From Bradyrhizobium sp. 164 (lineage in GTDB: Bacteria > Pseudomonadota > Alphaproteobacteria > Rhizobiales > Xanthobacteraceae), in the NCBI RefSeq assembly GCF_023073715.1, contig NZ_JADPKA010000038.1, positions 1 to 64,000 of the forward strand: a stretch of DNA of 64,000 nucleotides, in the 5' to 3' direction. The notes below the pieces were generated by a model, which saw only the letters and a program-made list of their open reading frames with translations, searched no databases and was not told where the DNA came from. Shown in pieces: positions 53,182-62,103 of the stretch (positions within the stretch are counted from its first letter, which is position 1; each line of letters starts with the position of its first letter). Made by a program: the position numbers and the translations under genes.

Positions 53182-54836
53182 TCTATCGCGTCGCGGAACT
53201 CGTCGCGGACTGTCTCGTCGCGCACGGGGTGGACAGGGCCTTCGGCGTACCGGGAGAAAGCTTTCTGGCGCTGCTGGCCGCGCTGCGCGACCGCAACGAT
53301 TTCGATCTGGTGACCTGCCGGCACGAAGGAAGCGCGAGCCTCGCGGCGGTCGCGGACGCCAAACTCACAGGGTGCGCAGGCGTCGTGATGACGAGCCGTG
53401 GTCCGGGCGCCTTCAACGCAGCGCTCGGACTGCACGTGGCCGCGCAGGAGGCAATTCCGCTGGTAATGCTGGTCGGTCAGGTCGATCGTCCGAACCTCGC
53501 AAGGGACGCGGTGCAGGAGATCGACTGTGGACGATCTTTCGATGGCGTGCTGAAGTGGTCGGTGCGTCTGAACTCGGCGGATCTCGTTCCAGAGATGATC
53601 GCCCGCGCGCTCGCGGTGGCCCATGCGGGAACGCCCGGTCCCGTCGCCATCGAACTGCCGGAAGATCTCCTTGAGGACCCGGCCGAGAGATTTGCGGCCA
53701 CAGCCAACGGAGCTGTGCGTCCGGAGCCGGGCGCTGCGGCCATCGAACAGGCCAGGACGGCGTTGATGGCCGCGGAGCGACCGATCCTGCTGGTCGGCGG
53801 CGAATGTCGGACGGCATCGCTCCGCGAAGATCTGGTCGCGTTTTCCGAGAAATGGAACGTGCCGGTCGTCACTATGAACAAGATGCAGGACCAATTCCCG
53901 AACTCTCACCCGCTGTGGGCCGGTCAGTTCGGGTTCTTTACGTCTCAGCCTGATGTGAAACTGCTCGAACGCGCCGACCTCGTCGTTGCCGTCGGAACGC
54001 GTCTGGGCGATCTATCCTCGCTTGGCTTCGCATTTCCCAGACAGGCCAAACCGCGCCAGCCGTTGGTCCACGTCTATCCGGATCCCGATGCGATCGGAAA
54101 GCGCGTTCGGACCGACGTCCCGGTGGTATCCGGATCGCACGCGTTCGTGTCGGCCATGCTCGCTGCTCCCGTGACGGCGCGGGACCGCGCCGAGTGGCTT
54201 CACGCGGCTGCCGCGGCGCGGATGGCCACGCATGGTTGGCCTCGGTTCGGCGTACCACCGGCGGACGTCTTCGATCACGTGGTGACGGCCATCGCTGCGC
54301 ACTTCAGGCCCGATGGCATCGTCACGACCGACTCCGGCAATTTCGCCGGATGGGTCCATCGCATCTTCAGCCTCGAGCCGACCGCGCGGCTGCTCGGCTC
54401 GGCTTGCGGAGCGATGGGCAGCGGAGACCCGTACGGGCTCGCCGCAAGCCTTCGTTTTCCGGGGCCGCAGGTGGTCGCCTTCTGCGGAGACGGCGGCTTC
54501 CTGATGACGGGCAATGAGCATGCGAGGACTGTCGCCAGAGGCGCGAACCTCAAGATCGTCGTATCCAATAACTGGTCCTACGGGACCAACCGGTCGCACC
54601 AGGAGCGGGCCTTTCCCGATCGTCCGTACGGCACGGATCTTTCGAATCCCGACTTTGCCGCTTTGGCGCGCGCCTTCGGCGCGACGGGCTTCGTCATTGA
54701 GGACGCGGAACGTGCCCCATCGACGGTCGCGGAGGCGATGACGACCAAGGGGCCGGTCGTCTCCAGGTACGCTCGGACGTGCGCCAGACGCTCGATAAAT
54801 CGCTCGCCGCTTCACGATGAAGCCAATTCGGATTAA
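53178..54836 (+). CDS. Thiamine-diphosphate enzyme, acetolactate-synthase/decarboxylase family (C-terminal frameshift)
   Basis: About 552 residues. The activating Glu lies in TCRHEGSASLAAVADAKLTG, and the ThDP motif is CGDGGFLMTG...LKIVVSNNWSYGT (GDG-x(n)-NN). The middle FAD-like domain is present. The family contains acetolactate synthase, sulfoacetaldehyde acetyltransferase, oxalyl-CoA decarboxylase and benzoylformate decarboxylase, and I cannot choose. After GPVV the frame reads non-family residues. One base inserted near 54760 would restore LQVRSDVRQTLDKSLAASR and a stop at 54818-54820, the expected end. So there is a small 3' indel which probably does not destroy the core. ATGA-coupled to the CoA-transferase. 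Confidence 0.8.
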   Translation: MIYRVAELVADCLVAHGVDRAFGVPGESFLALLAALRDRNDFDLVTCRHEGSASLAAVADAKLTGCAGVVMTSRGPGAFNAALGLHVAAQEAIPLVMLVGQVDRPNLARDAVQEIDCGRSFDGVLKWSVRLNSADLVPEMIARALAVAHAGTPGPVAIELPEDLLEDPAERFAATANGAVRPEPGAAAIEQARTALMAAERPILLVGGECRTASLREDLVAFSEKWNVPVVTMNKMQDQFPNSHPLWAGQFGFFTSQPDVKLLERADLVVAVGTRLGDLSSLGFAFPRQAKPRQPLVHVYPDPDAIGKRVRTDVPVVSGSHAFVSAMLAAPVTARDRAEWLHAAAAARMATHGWPRFGVPPADVFDHVVTAIAAHFRPDGIVTTDSGNFAGWVHRIFSLEPTARLLGSACGAMGSGDPYGLAASLRFPGPQVVAFCGDGGFLMTGNEHARTVARGANLKIVVSNNWSYGTNRSHQERAFPDRPYGTDLSNPDFAALARAFGATGFVIEDAERAPSTVAEAMTTKGPVVSRYARTCARRSINRSPLHDEANSD

Positions 54837-54855
54837 GACCCAGGGAGAAAACACG

Positions 54856-55365
54856 ATGGACGCGATCGCAATCGATCAGCCCGAGGTCACGATGTCTTGG
54901 CAGGGCGTCGTTCGCTTCTTGCACAAGACCCCGCGCGCCTTTTTGCCGATGCGCTCGTTTCCCTCGCTCGAGCTCGTCGCTGGACGCGGTATCGAGGGCG
55001 ATCGATATTTCGTCGGCCACGAAGCAGGCTTCTACTCCCACAAGCCGGAGGAGGGACGGCAGGTCACCCTGTTCGAGATGGAGACGTTCGAGGCCCTGCA
55101 ACGCGACCACAAGATCGAGTTGCTGCCCGAGGAACATCGCCGGAACGTGACCGTCGAAGGCGTCCCGCTGAATCATCTCGTCGGCCGTCGCTTCCGGCTT
55201 GGAGAAGCGATTGTCGAGGCGACCCGCCTTTCAACGCCGTGCCGCCACATCGAGGAGATACTCGGCAAGTCCGTCTTCGATCCGTTGATCAACCGGTCGG
55301 GCCTGAACTGCAAGATCATCGCGGGGGGCACGCTGCGCGTCGGCGACGCCGTGAGGCCGATCTAG
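54856..55365 (+). CDS. MOSC-domain protein
   Basis: About 169 residues. VAGRGIEGDRYFVGHEAGFY, VTLFEMETFEALQ, RNVTVEGVPLNHLVGRRFRL and the conserved Cys in ATRLSTPCRHIEEILGKSVF are MOSC blocks; this Cys binds molybdenum cofactor or carries sulfur. The start at 54856 has GGGAGAA ahead. The stop is directly followed by the ATG of a flavin/2Fe-2S reductase. In other bacteria the two are often one fused protein, so they probably form an electron-transfer pair reducing an N-oxygenated or similar substrate (YiiM/mARC-like). Intact. Confidence 0.8.
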   Translation: MDAIAIDQPEVTMSWQGVVRFLHKTPRAFLPMRSFPSLELVAGRGIEGDRYFVGHEAGFYSHKPEEGRQVTLFEMETFEALQRDHKIELLPEEHRRNVTVEGVPLNHLVGRRFRLGEAIVEATRLSTPCRHIEEILGKSVFDPLINRSGLNCKIIAGGTLRVGDAVRPI

Positions 55366-56316
55366 ATGGCGAAAGCGGTAAAGACGGTCTCCACCGTTGT
55401 CTCGAAGGTCGAGGATCTCGGCAACGACACCAAGCGCTTCACGCTGGTCGACCAGGACGATTGGGAGCTGCCACCGTTTAGGCCCGGGGCGCACATCGAC
55501 GTTCACCTGGGGCAGGGTCTCGTCCGGACCTATTCGCTCTGCAATGAGCCGGACGACGATCGGCGCTACGTGATCGCAGTGAAGCGCGAACGCGAAGGCC
55601 GCGGCGGCTCGAACTTCCTCCACGACCGGGTGGAGGTGGGACAGCCGATTTCCGTCTCGCTGCCGCGCGGCGGGATCGCACTGGACCAGGAGGGAACGAA
55701 CATATTCCTTGCGGGAGGCATCGGCGTAACCCCGTTCATCTCCGCAATTCGGCATCTCGAGCGCCGAGGGCGCTCAAACTACGTGCTGCACTGGACCAGC
55801 CGCGGACGACCGGTCCTGACTGACATGATCGCGCCGGCCATCGAAGCAGGCCGTGTCCGCCTGTACGACACGAACGCGCAGGCCAAGCCCGTCATCGCCG
55901 CGATTTTCGAGGAATTCGCCGGATCTGGTCTGGCGGCCTGCTGCGGACCCGCAGCGATGTTGAAGACCTTCGGAGATGCCGTTTCGGCCTGGCCGGACGA
56001 GCGCAAACACATTGAGATGTTCACCCCGCCGAAGGTCATTGCCCGAAGCGACGTGCCTCCCTACGAACTCTATCTGTCGGCGAGCAACAAGCTGGCGACT
56101 GTCACGCCAGATGTTGGCCTTCTCGGAACTCTGGACGCGCTCGGCGTCGACGTACCCGTGTCCTGCGGCGGCGGCATCTGTGGTGCCTGCCGCACGCGCT
56201 GGACCGAGGGGCCGCCCATCCATCGCGATCGCGTGCTTTCGCCTGCTGAGCGGCAGAATGAGCTCATCGTCTGTGTGGGCGATTGCGCCGGACAAAGACT
56301 GGTGCTGGACCTGTGA
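55366..56316 (+). CDS. Phthalate-dioxygenase-reductase-type flavin/2Fe-2S oxidoreductase
   Basis: 316 residues. FRPGAHIDVHLGQGLVRTYS is the flavin site, FLAGGIGVTPFISAIRHLER the NAD site, and the C-terminal plant-type ferredoxin domain has CGGGICGACRTRWTEG and a last Cys in LIVCVGD (C-x4-C-x2-C-x(n)-C). This is the domain order of VanB/PDR reductases. No ring-hydroxylating oxygenase gene is present; its partner is more likely the MOSC protein encoded immediately upstream. Intact. Confidence 0.85.
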   Translation: MAKAVKTVSTVVSKVEDLGNDTKRFTLVDQDDWELPPFRPGAHIDVHLGQGLVRTYSLCNEPDDDRRYVIAVKREREGRGGSNFLHDRVEVGQPISVSLPRGGIALDQEGTNIFLAGGIGVTPFISAIRHLERRGRSNYVLHWTSRGRPVLTDMIAPAIEAGRVRLYDTNAQAKPVIAAIFEEFAGSGLAACCGPAAMLKTFGDAVSAWPDERKHIEMFTPPKVIARSDVPPYELYLSASNKLATVTPDVGLLGTLDALGVDVPVSCGGGICGACRTRWTEGPPIHRDRVLSPAERQNELIVCVGDCAGQRLVLDL

Positions 56317-56406
56317 TCGGACGGGGGTCCCGTTCCACGGTTTGAATTGTCGATGGTTTGGAGCGTGATCGATGCAGGCAATAACTTCGAAAAAGAGCCG
56401 AGCGCA

Positions 56407-56940
56407 ATGACACTCAACCTCAAATTCCTCCGCGTGCAGAGCGGCATGACGCTGGAGCAGCTTGCCGCCGATTCCGGTCTGACCCGTAGCTATCTTTCCA
56501 AGCTGGAACGCGGGCTCTCCTCTCCGTCGATAGGCTCCGCGCTCAAGATCGCCGAGGCTCTCGGAACGACCTTAGACCGCTTCTACGGCCAGCCGGACGA
56601 CCACGACCCGATCACGATTGTCCGCGCGAAGAACGGGAAGGCGGGCGACGTGGACACGCACCTGTCGCTAGTCGCCGGACTGGCTCCCGAACGCACGATG
56701 CGCGCCTTTATCGTGCGGCCGACCAAGACGGCGAAACGCGGTCGCATCATGAGTCACCACGAAGGTGAGGAAATCCTGTTCATCCTTACCGGCCGGATCG
56801 AGCTCGTCATCGGAAAGCGCAAGGAGACATTGAATCCGGGCGATTGCATCCAGTTCGACTCCACGATTCCGCACAAGCTGACGCAGGTGTCTTCCGAACC
56901 GGCGTCGGCGCTCGTCGTGATAGCGACCAAAACCGCATAG
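56407..56940 (+). CDS. XRE-cupin transcriptional regulator
   Basis: 177 residues. HTH at 1-60 (FLRVQSGMTLEQLAADSGLT, then RSYLSKLERGLSSPSIGSAL) and a cupin domain at 105-175 (MSHHEGEEILFILTGRIELV; LNPGDCIQFDSTIPHKLT). PuuR-like regulators of this build control catabolic operons in response to their substrate. Located between the reductase and the transporter remnants, it is the natural local regulator. The ATG at 56407 gives the family N-terminus. Intact. Confidence 0.85.
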   Translation: MTLNLKFLRVQSGMTLEQLAADSGLTRSYLSKLERGLSSPSIGSALKIAEALGTTLDRFYGQPDDHDPITIVRAKNGKAGDVDTHLSLVAGLAPERTMRAFIVRPTKTAKRGRIMSHHEGEEILFILTGRIELVIGKRKETLNPGDCIQFDSTIPHKLTQVSSEPASALVVIATKTA

Positions 56941-56950
56941 AGGTGCCGAG

Positions 56951-57990
56951 ATGCCGATCATACTGCAAAAGAAGGACTTCTACGCCGGGCTGCTCATGGT
57001 GCTGCTGGGCCTGTTCTAGGAATCGTGGGAACGGATGTCGAGACCGGCTCGGAGCGCTTCACGTTCGGCATCCCGAATCTCCTTGACGGCATCGAACTCG
57101 TCGGACTCGCTCTCGGTCTATTTGGTATCGCCGAGTTCATGAAGAGCGTGAACCAATGCTCCGAGGTGAACACGCGATATTCGAACGTCGGCCTGCGCGA
57201 TCTGCGCCCATCGCGCGATGAGCTCCGCCGCTCGATCCCCGCGATGTTGCGCGGCACCATCATCGGGAGCCTTTGCTCGCTCATTCCCGGAACGGGACCA
57301 ACGATCGCTTCCTTTATCTCCTACGCGCCTGAGAAAAAGGTTTCGAAAACGCCAGAGAAGTTCGGCACCGGCATGATTGAAGGCGTCGCCTGTCCGGAGG
57401 CATCGAACGCATTCGTCCGTGCAGGGTGACTTCATCCCGACTATGAGCCTCGAGCCCCGGGACGCTGTCATGGCTCTGATTCTGGGTGCGCTGATGATCC
57501 AGGGCATCGTGCCCGGTCCCCAACTGATCAAAGAGCACCCCACATCTTCTGGGGCCTGATCGCGAGCTTCTGGGTCGGCAACATCATGCTGGTCCTGCTC
57601 AATGTCCCGCTGATCGGGCTCTGGGTGAAGCTCCTGATGATTGCCTACAAATATCTCTACCCAAGTGCGGTGTTCTTCGTCGCGATCGTCGTTTACTCGA
57701 CCAACAACGACATGTTCCACGTCGGCGAGACCGTCGTCGTCGGGTTGACCGGCTATCTGCTGCTGTTGCTCGATTTCCACCGGGCCTCCATCCTGCTCGG
57801 CTTCGTCCTGGGGCCACGCCTCGAAGAGAACTTCCGCCGTTCGCTGCTGGTCTAGAGCGCGGTGACGCCATGATTTTCGTCGAGCGGCCGATCAGCGCGT
57901 TCTTTCTGTTCCTTTGCTTGACGCTTTTGGCGGCACAGGTCTACGTGCGCTTGCGCAAGCCGAAGGCGCCTTGCGGCGCTCGACGTCGCG
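56951..57990 (+). pseudogene. tctB-tctA deletion fusion (TTT permease), broken
   Basis: MPIILQKKDFYAGLLMVLLG, then LF and TAG is the start of TctB. The next bases read IVGTDVETGSERFTFGIPNL, which is the middle of TctA. A deletion has therefore joined the two genes. TctA continues with frameshifts near 57418 (EASN to NAFVQGDFIP-like frame) and 57545, through LLNVPLIGLWVKLLMIAYKY and DFHRASILLGFVLGPRLEEN, and after another shift near 57855 through MIFVERPISAFFLFLCLTLL. The permease for the Bug protein at the head of the operon is thus lost. Confidence 0.8.
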
Positions 57991-58850
57991 GAGGGGAACG
58001 GCGTCGCGACCGCCCGACCCGCGGAGTGAGCTTTTAGTCGTTCAAGGGCCGGTCGCTTCGGGCCCAGTAAAGACGAGAGACGGTCCCAGGCAACAAGAGC
58101 TCCAAGCCAAGAAGTATTTCGACGAACGCGCCATCCGCGAGATGGCGCAGAATCGGCACGGCAGCAAACGCACGGTGCAGGGTAGCCTCGCCCACCCCTG
58201 GCCGATACTGGCCATGCGTGCGCGTTCGGCTGGCTTTCTGGCGGAGCGACGATCTGCGGGCTTGTCGGTGACGGCGCCGTACGATCTAGTCGGTTGTCAC
58301 GCCATGGGGCTCGCTCGGAGCGAATTGTCGGATTGCCCCGTAGACGAGGCCGCGGTGCTCTTTCCTCCGGGCGACGGCTTCAAACGTGCCATGGCCGGTG
58401 TCGACGTCGCCCGAACGCTCGTCGCAGCCCTGTGGAATGATGGAGGCCTTGCTCGATCGCGCGCTGGCGGCCACGAACGACCGACGACATGGGTCACCGC
58501 CTTTGGTTCGAAAACCATCGAATTTCAGGGCTGCAATGGCTGCTGGCGGACGTCGCGACGATCTTCACGTCGCGCCGGCTGTTGTTCTCTGCTGTGGTAT
58601 CCAAGCTCGATCGCGGTGAGCGCGCTAGCGTTGACGCCGCCCACGCAAAAAGTTCGTCACGAGAGCCGCAATGAACGGCATCATACAGTGTATTGCAATC
58701 GATTGGCGCGAGAGCACTTTGACCCAGATGCCGATAGCGCGTCATGTGACCGCGGCGAAGACGGCCCTATATCTGGACGGAACGATCGAAATTCAGTATG
58801 TCGCGATCTCTCGCTCACTGAAGAGTCGAGTGAGGGACCAGGGGCGGACG
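57991..58850. other. Region without recognisable gene
   Basis: About 860 bp. A long plus-strand frame (57914-58864) covers it but has no family pattern and changes composition repeatedly; I read it as non-coding or decayed. Confidence 0.45.
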
Positions 58851-59631
58851 ATGTCAGAAAATAGAGAACGAGAGGTTCACGAATGATCCGCGCTCGCTTT
58901 TTCGCTCCAATCTCGATGAACTTGAACAACGGATAAAGACGGCTTGCGTGCGGGCAGGCCGTCGCCGCTCGGAAGTTCGTCTGTTGCCCGTTAGCAAGAC
59001 GGTGCCAACCGCCGTCATCCGTATCGCGTCCGAACTCGGCCTCTCTAACTTCGGGGAAAACAAGGTTCAGGAAGCCGAGGGCAAGGCTCGAGATCTCGCC
59101 GATCTGTCGCTGAACTGGAGTATCATCGGCCACCTCCAGACAAACAAAGTGAATTCGATGATCAAATTCGCGAGCGAGTTTCACGCGCTGGACAGCATAC
59201 GATTGGCCGATGCGCTCCAGGCCCGGCTCGGCGCCGAAGGTAGACGTCTCGACGTATTCTTCCAGGTCAACACCTCTGGTGAGGTGAGCAAATACGGTCT
59301 CTCGCCAAACGAAGTGGGCGACTTTGTGCGTCGGCTTCCCGACTATCCGGCCCTAATTCCTCGCGGCTTTATGACTCTCGCAATCTTCAGTCGTGACGCC
59401 GACAAGGTTCGCGGGTGTTTCAAGTTGCTGCGGCAGTTGCGAGACGCGCTACGCGACAGGATATCGCCGCCACTTGACCTGCTCTCTATGGGTATGACAA
59501 GCGACTTCGAGATGGCAATCGAAGAGGGGGCTGACGTCATTAGAGTTGGCCAGGCCATTTTTGGGCCGCGACCGACGAAAGACGGACACTACTGGCCCGG
59601 GCTCCTTAGAGGGAACGAAGGATCGTCTTAA
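58851..59631 (+). CDS. YggS/PLPBP-family PLP-homeostasis protein, 5' end disturbed
   Basis: The body is complete: LLPVSKTVPTAVI with the PLP lysine, LSNFGENKVQEAEGKARDL, WSIIGHLQTNKVNSMIKF, VFFQVNTSGEVSKYGLSPNE and LSMGMTSDFEMAIEEGADVI, RVGQAIFG. These proteins carry PLP and buffer its level. The N-terminal helix (LFRSNLDELEQRIKTACVRA) is open upstream but has no start codon in frame except GTG at 58948, after the helix. An ATG at 58851 (GGGGCGGA ahead; MSENREREVHE) lies in another frame ending at 58883, so one base lost near 58881 would join them. Expression as read is doubtful. Confidence 0.7.
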
Positions 59632-60058
59632 TGCATAGTGCTTTGCGCGGCGCTAAAACGCGAGCGCGGCCTCCCTTGAAGCGGTCCGCCGCTCCATGAG
59701 CAGAATCCGAGCCACAATGGGTGCGACGACTCAATCCGGAGATGGCAGCCCGGTAAGGGGAAGCCCGCTTGCGGGGCTTCAGCGCAGCCGTAAGCTGAGT
59801 CCCACAGGGGCGACGCCAATTCTCTCTCTTTGAGCGGCTGGAAAATAGCCCAGAAATGTCCTGAAATTCGGTGAACGCGCCGCATTCGTTTGCTCGCTGG
59901 CATGAAATTTTTGAATCGTTTCGTCCTGATCGATTCAGTAGTTTATTTGGACGGCCGTTTCGGTAGCATGCGATTCTGGCACATGTCCGAACTCACGGTG
60001 CAATACCTCGTGCTTGAACCTTGCGATCCGGCCCGGAACATGGCCCGTTTCTATGTGC
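59632..60058. other. Intergenic region, nothing recognised
   Basis: About 430 bp, GC-rich with several short inverted repeats. No gene and no family pattern. Confidence 0.45.
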
Positions 60059-60840
60059 TCACGATCGAGCCACCCCTGTTTGGCGACACTGCATTGTTGC
60101 GGGAATGGGGTCGTCACGCGCATTCGGAAGAGCAACATGCGAAGGTAGATCTAGTGGCGCATATATCAGGCCGGCAAGCAGGGCTGATGCGCCAAGTTCG
60201 ATATCCTGAACCTGCTTGTGGAAATAACTCTGCGCAGCTTCACTGACGCCGAAGATGCCGCGTCCGATCTGCACAGGGTTTAGGTAGACCTTCAGGATTT
60301 CATCCCTTGCTGAGCCGCCATTCGAGCCAAATTGCGACAAGCGCCTCCTGAATCCTGACCTCCAAATTGCGTTCATCTGAGGGGAATAGAATCTTCGCAA
60401 CCTGCTGGGTAATGGACGAGCGCACGGCCTTTGTGCCCGGGCCGGCATGCAATGAGAGCGCGATCGCGGTAAGGTCAATGCCGAAATGGCTATAGAAGCG
60501 GCGATCCCCCAGTTGCCAGCGTCGCCTTGACTAGGACGTCCGGGCTCCTTCACTGAAATCGAGCTGTACGTCGCGCAAGCGCTGGTCAGACCCGTGCGGC
60601 ATTCCGGCAGGTAGAGTGTGGGATCGGCGCAGTCGCTGCATTCCTGATCACCTGCTTTTCTGAAAAAGCGGGGTTTGCCACGATCATTGATAGTATGAGG
60701 CCGATGAGCCCGAATGTTAAGGCCTCCGAGAGCGGATCGACGATCGTACAGCGCAAAGATCGGCGAACAAGCCTCGCACCGCGCATAAGCTTCGTTAGCA
60801 TGCAGGCAATCGAATAGACACGCCTGGCTACAGCCATCAT
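60059..60840 (-). pseudogene. Class A penicillin-binding protein (PBP1A-type) remnant
   Basis: The N-terminal part (near 60840-60600) reads IVDPLSEALTFGLIGLILSM, the cytoplasmic-to-membrane start of rhizobial PBP1A proteins. Later pieces are DRRFYSHFGIDLTAIALSL, AVRSSITQQVAKILFPSDER and DEILKVYLNPVQIGRGIFGV, then SEAAQSYFHKQVQDIELGAS, ALLAGLIYAPLDLPSHVALP. These belong to the glycosyltransferase-51 domain that polymerises lipid II. Between them sequence is deleted and frames shift, and the transpeptidase domain is missing. Dead gene. Confidence 0.8.
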
Positions 60841-62103
60841 ACGATCTTGGATTGGGGTTCTTCTTCGCGGTATAGTCTGACTCGCTTGCGTTTCAAATTA
60901 TTTGAACTTAGCGCGTCGAAACGCGTGCCGCTTGCGGCACGCCGCTCCGTTCGGACGTCCCCGCCGAAGCAACGCATCTGTCGTAGTTCTGGAGCCGCGA
61001 CACGCCGCAGCACAACGTAAGAACTCGCGCATCAGCTGCACCTTGCCGAGGGGGCCAGCAGCGAATTCTGCAGGTGAGAAGAGATCCCAGGCGAGTGAAT
61101 TGTTTAGCTCTCGCGGGCTATTGTCGAGCGCTTCTGGTCCGCAAGATCTGGTTCTGGTTGCCAGCAGGCGGGTTGCTCGAGCGAGTTGCGCGACGGCGCG
61201 TGACTGCTGCAGCTCTCTGCGGAGCGGGCCGTAGCCATATGCAGCCGCGCGCGCTCTCGTCGGCTGCGAAAACGCCGAGTGCGGACGCCGTAGCTGGCCC
61301 CACCGGCGGCGACAATCGAAAGGACAATAAGAGCTGCCACCATCATCTCAAGCGCGCCTCGCAGATCCTCAATGTGCCGCGCCGGCACCTTGAGCCCGGA
61401 ATGTGTCTCGGTTCGAAGAATCGAACCGCTAGTTAGTACAACTTGACGCTAGGTACGATTCAAGTCTGCTGAGGGCCAGCTCTCGATTCAGTCAGGTGTC
61501 GGTTCTTGTTAGTTGTGATCATTCAGCGTAGTGGGGCTGCGAAATTCTCTTGCACCACGAACTTGCATGACGGCGGCGTAACGATCGTAACCGTGACTTA
61601 AATGGCGCAAATCATGCTCCGCGCTTCGCTATAAGCAGTGCAGCAACTAGGCCTTCATTGGGAAGCTGCAAAAACAAACGCCAACGCGCGAGTTCATAGA
61701 AGTGCAATTGTCAACCCACATCAAGATCGTCCCGATTTAGCCGATTTGGCGAGGAGCCCACATGCAGCGTCTTTTGTCCGACAAGAAATCCGCCTGGTGG
61801 CCGAGGCATCCGACCAGGCCGGCTTAATCCGCCTGCAGCGCGCAGCCGGCGCGTCTGGCCCGCCCTTTGCTGTAGTGATTGACCCACTGAAGAGCTGAAT
61901 GAAGCTGATCACCGATATTCGGGGAGCTCGGTCCGGCGCGGTCTCACTGTGCGGTCGACAGCGCTTTCGATCTGGGAAGAGAGCTGCTCCAAGGTTGGGA
62001 TACGATACAGAGTTCTCGAGTTGTCGCGCCTGAGACGAGTTGCAGATTATAGTAGTGGGCATTCGCCGCGCATTTAAGCGCCGCGATCCCAGATAGGAGA
62101 GGT
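60841..62103. other. Region without recognisable gene
   Basis: About 1.26 kb. One minus-strand frame (61104-61388) starts LRGALEMMVAALIVLSIVAA, a single hydrophobic segment, with no homology I can name. The end of the region holds AGGAGAGG, the ribosome site of the next gene. Confidence 0.45.
61409..61428. repeat. Perfect 8-bp hairpin
   Basis: CGGTTCGA-AGAA-TCGAACCG. There is no T-run, so it is not a standard terminator. Its role is unknown; it might be a protein-binding or recombination half-site. Confidence 0.45.

Noticed and set aside
53178..54836. TPP enzyme as the missing phosphonopyruvate decarboxylase
   Set aside because: It has the three-domain length of acetolactate-synthase-type enzymes, is translationally coupled to CoA-transferase genes, and lies 21 kb from pepM; the phosphonate role has no support.
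52821..54854. Two long minus-strand frames opposite the CoA-transferase B and TPP genes
   Set aside because: They are shadows of genes with intact active-site motifs on the plus strand.
57914..58864. 316-codon plus-strand frame as a gene
   Set aside because: Its start lies inside the tctA remnant, composition changes repeatedly and no motif appears.
61409..61428. Hairpin CGGTTCGA-AGAA-TCGAACCG as a tRNA arm or terminator
   Set aside because: No acceptor or anticodon arms surround it and no T-run follows; it is listed only as a repeat.
61990..62100. Sigma-54 promoter before the MetC-like gene
   Set aside because: A TTGC is present, but the GG element at the correct distance is missing.
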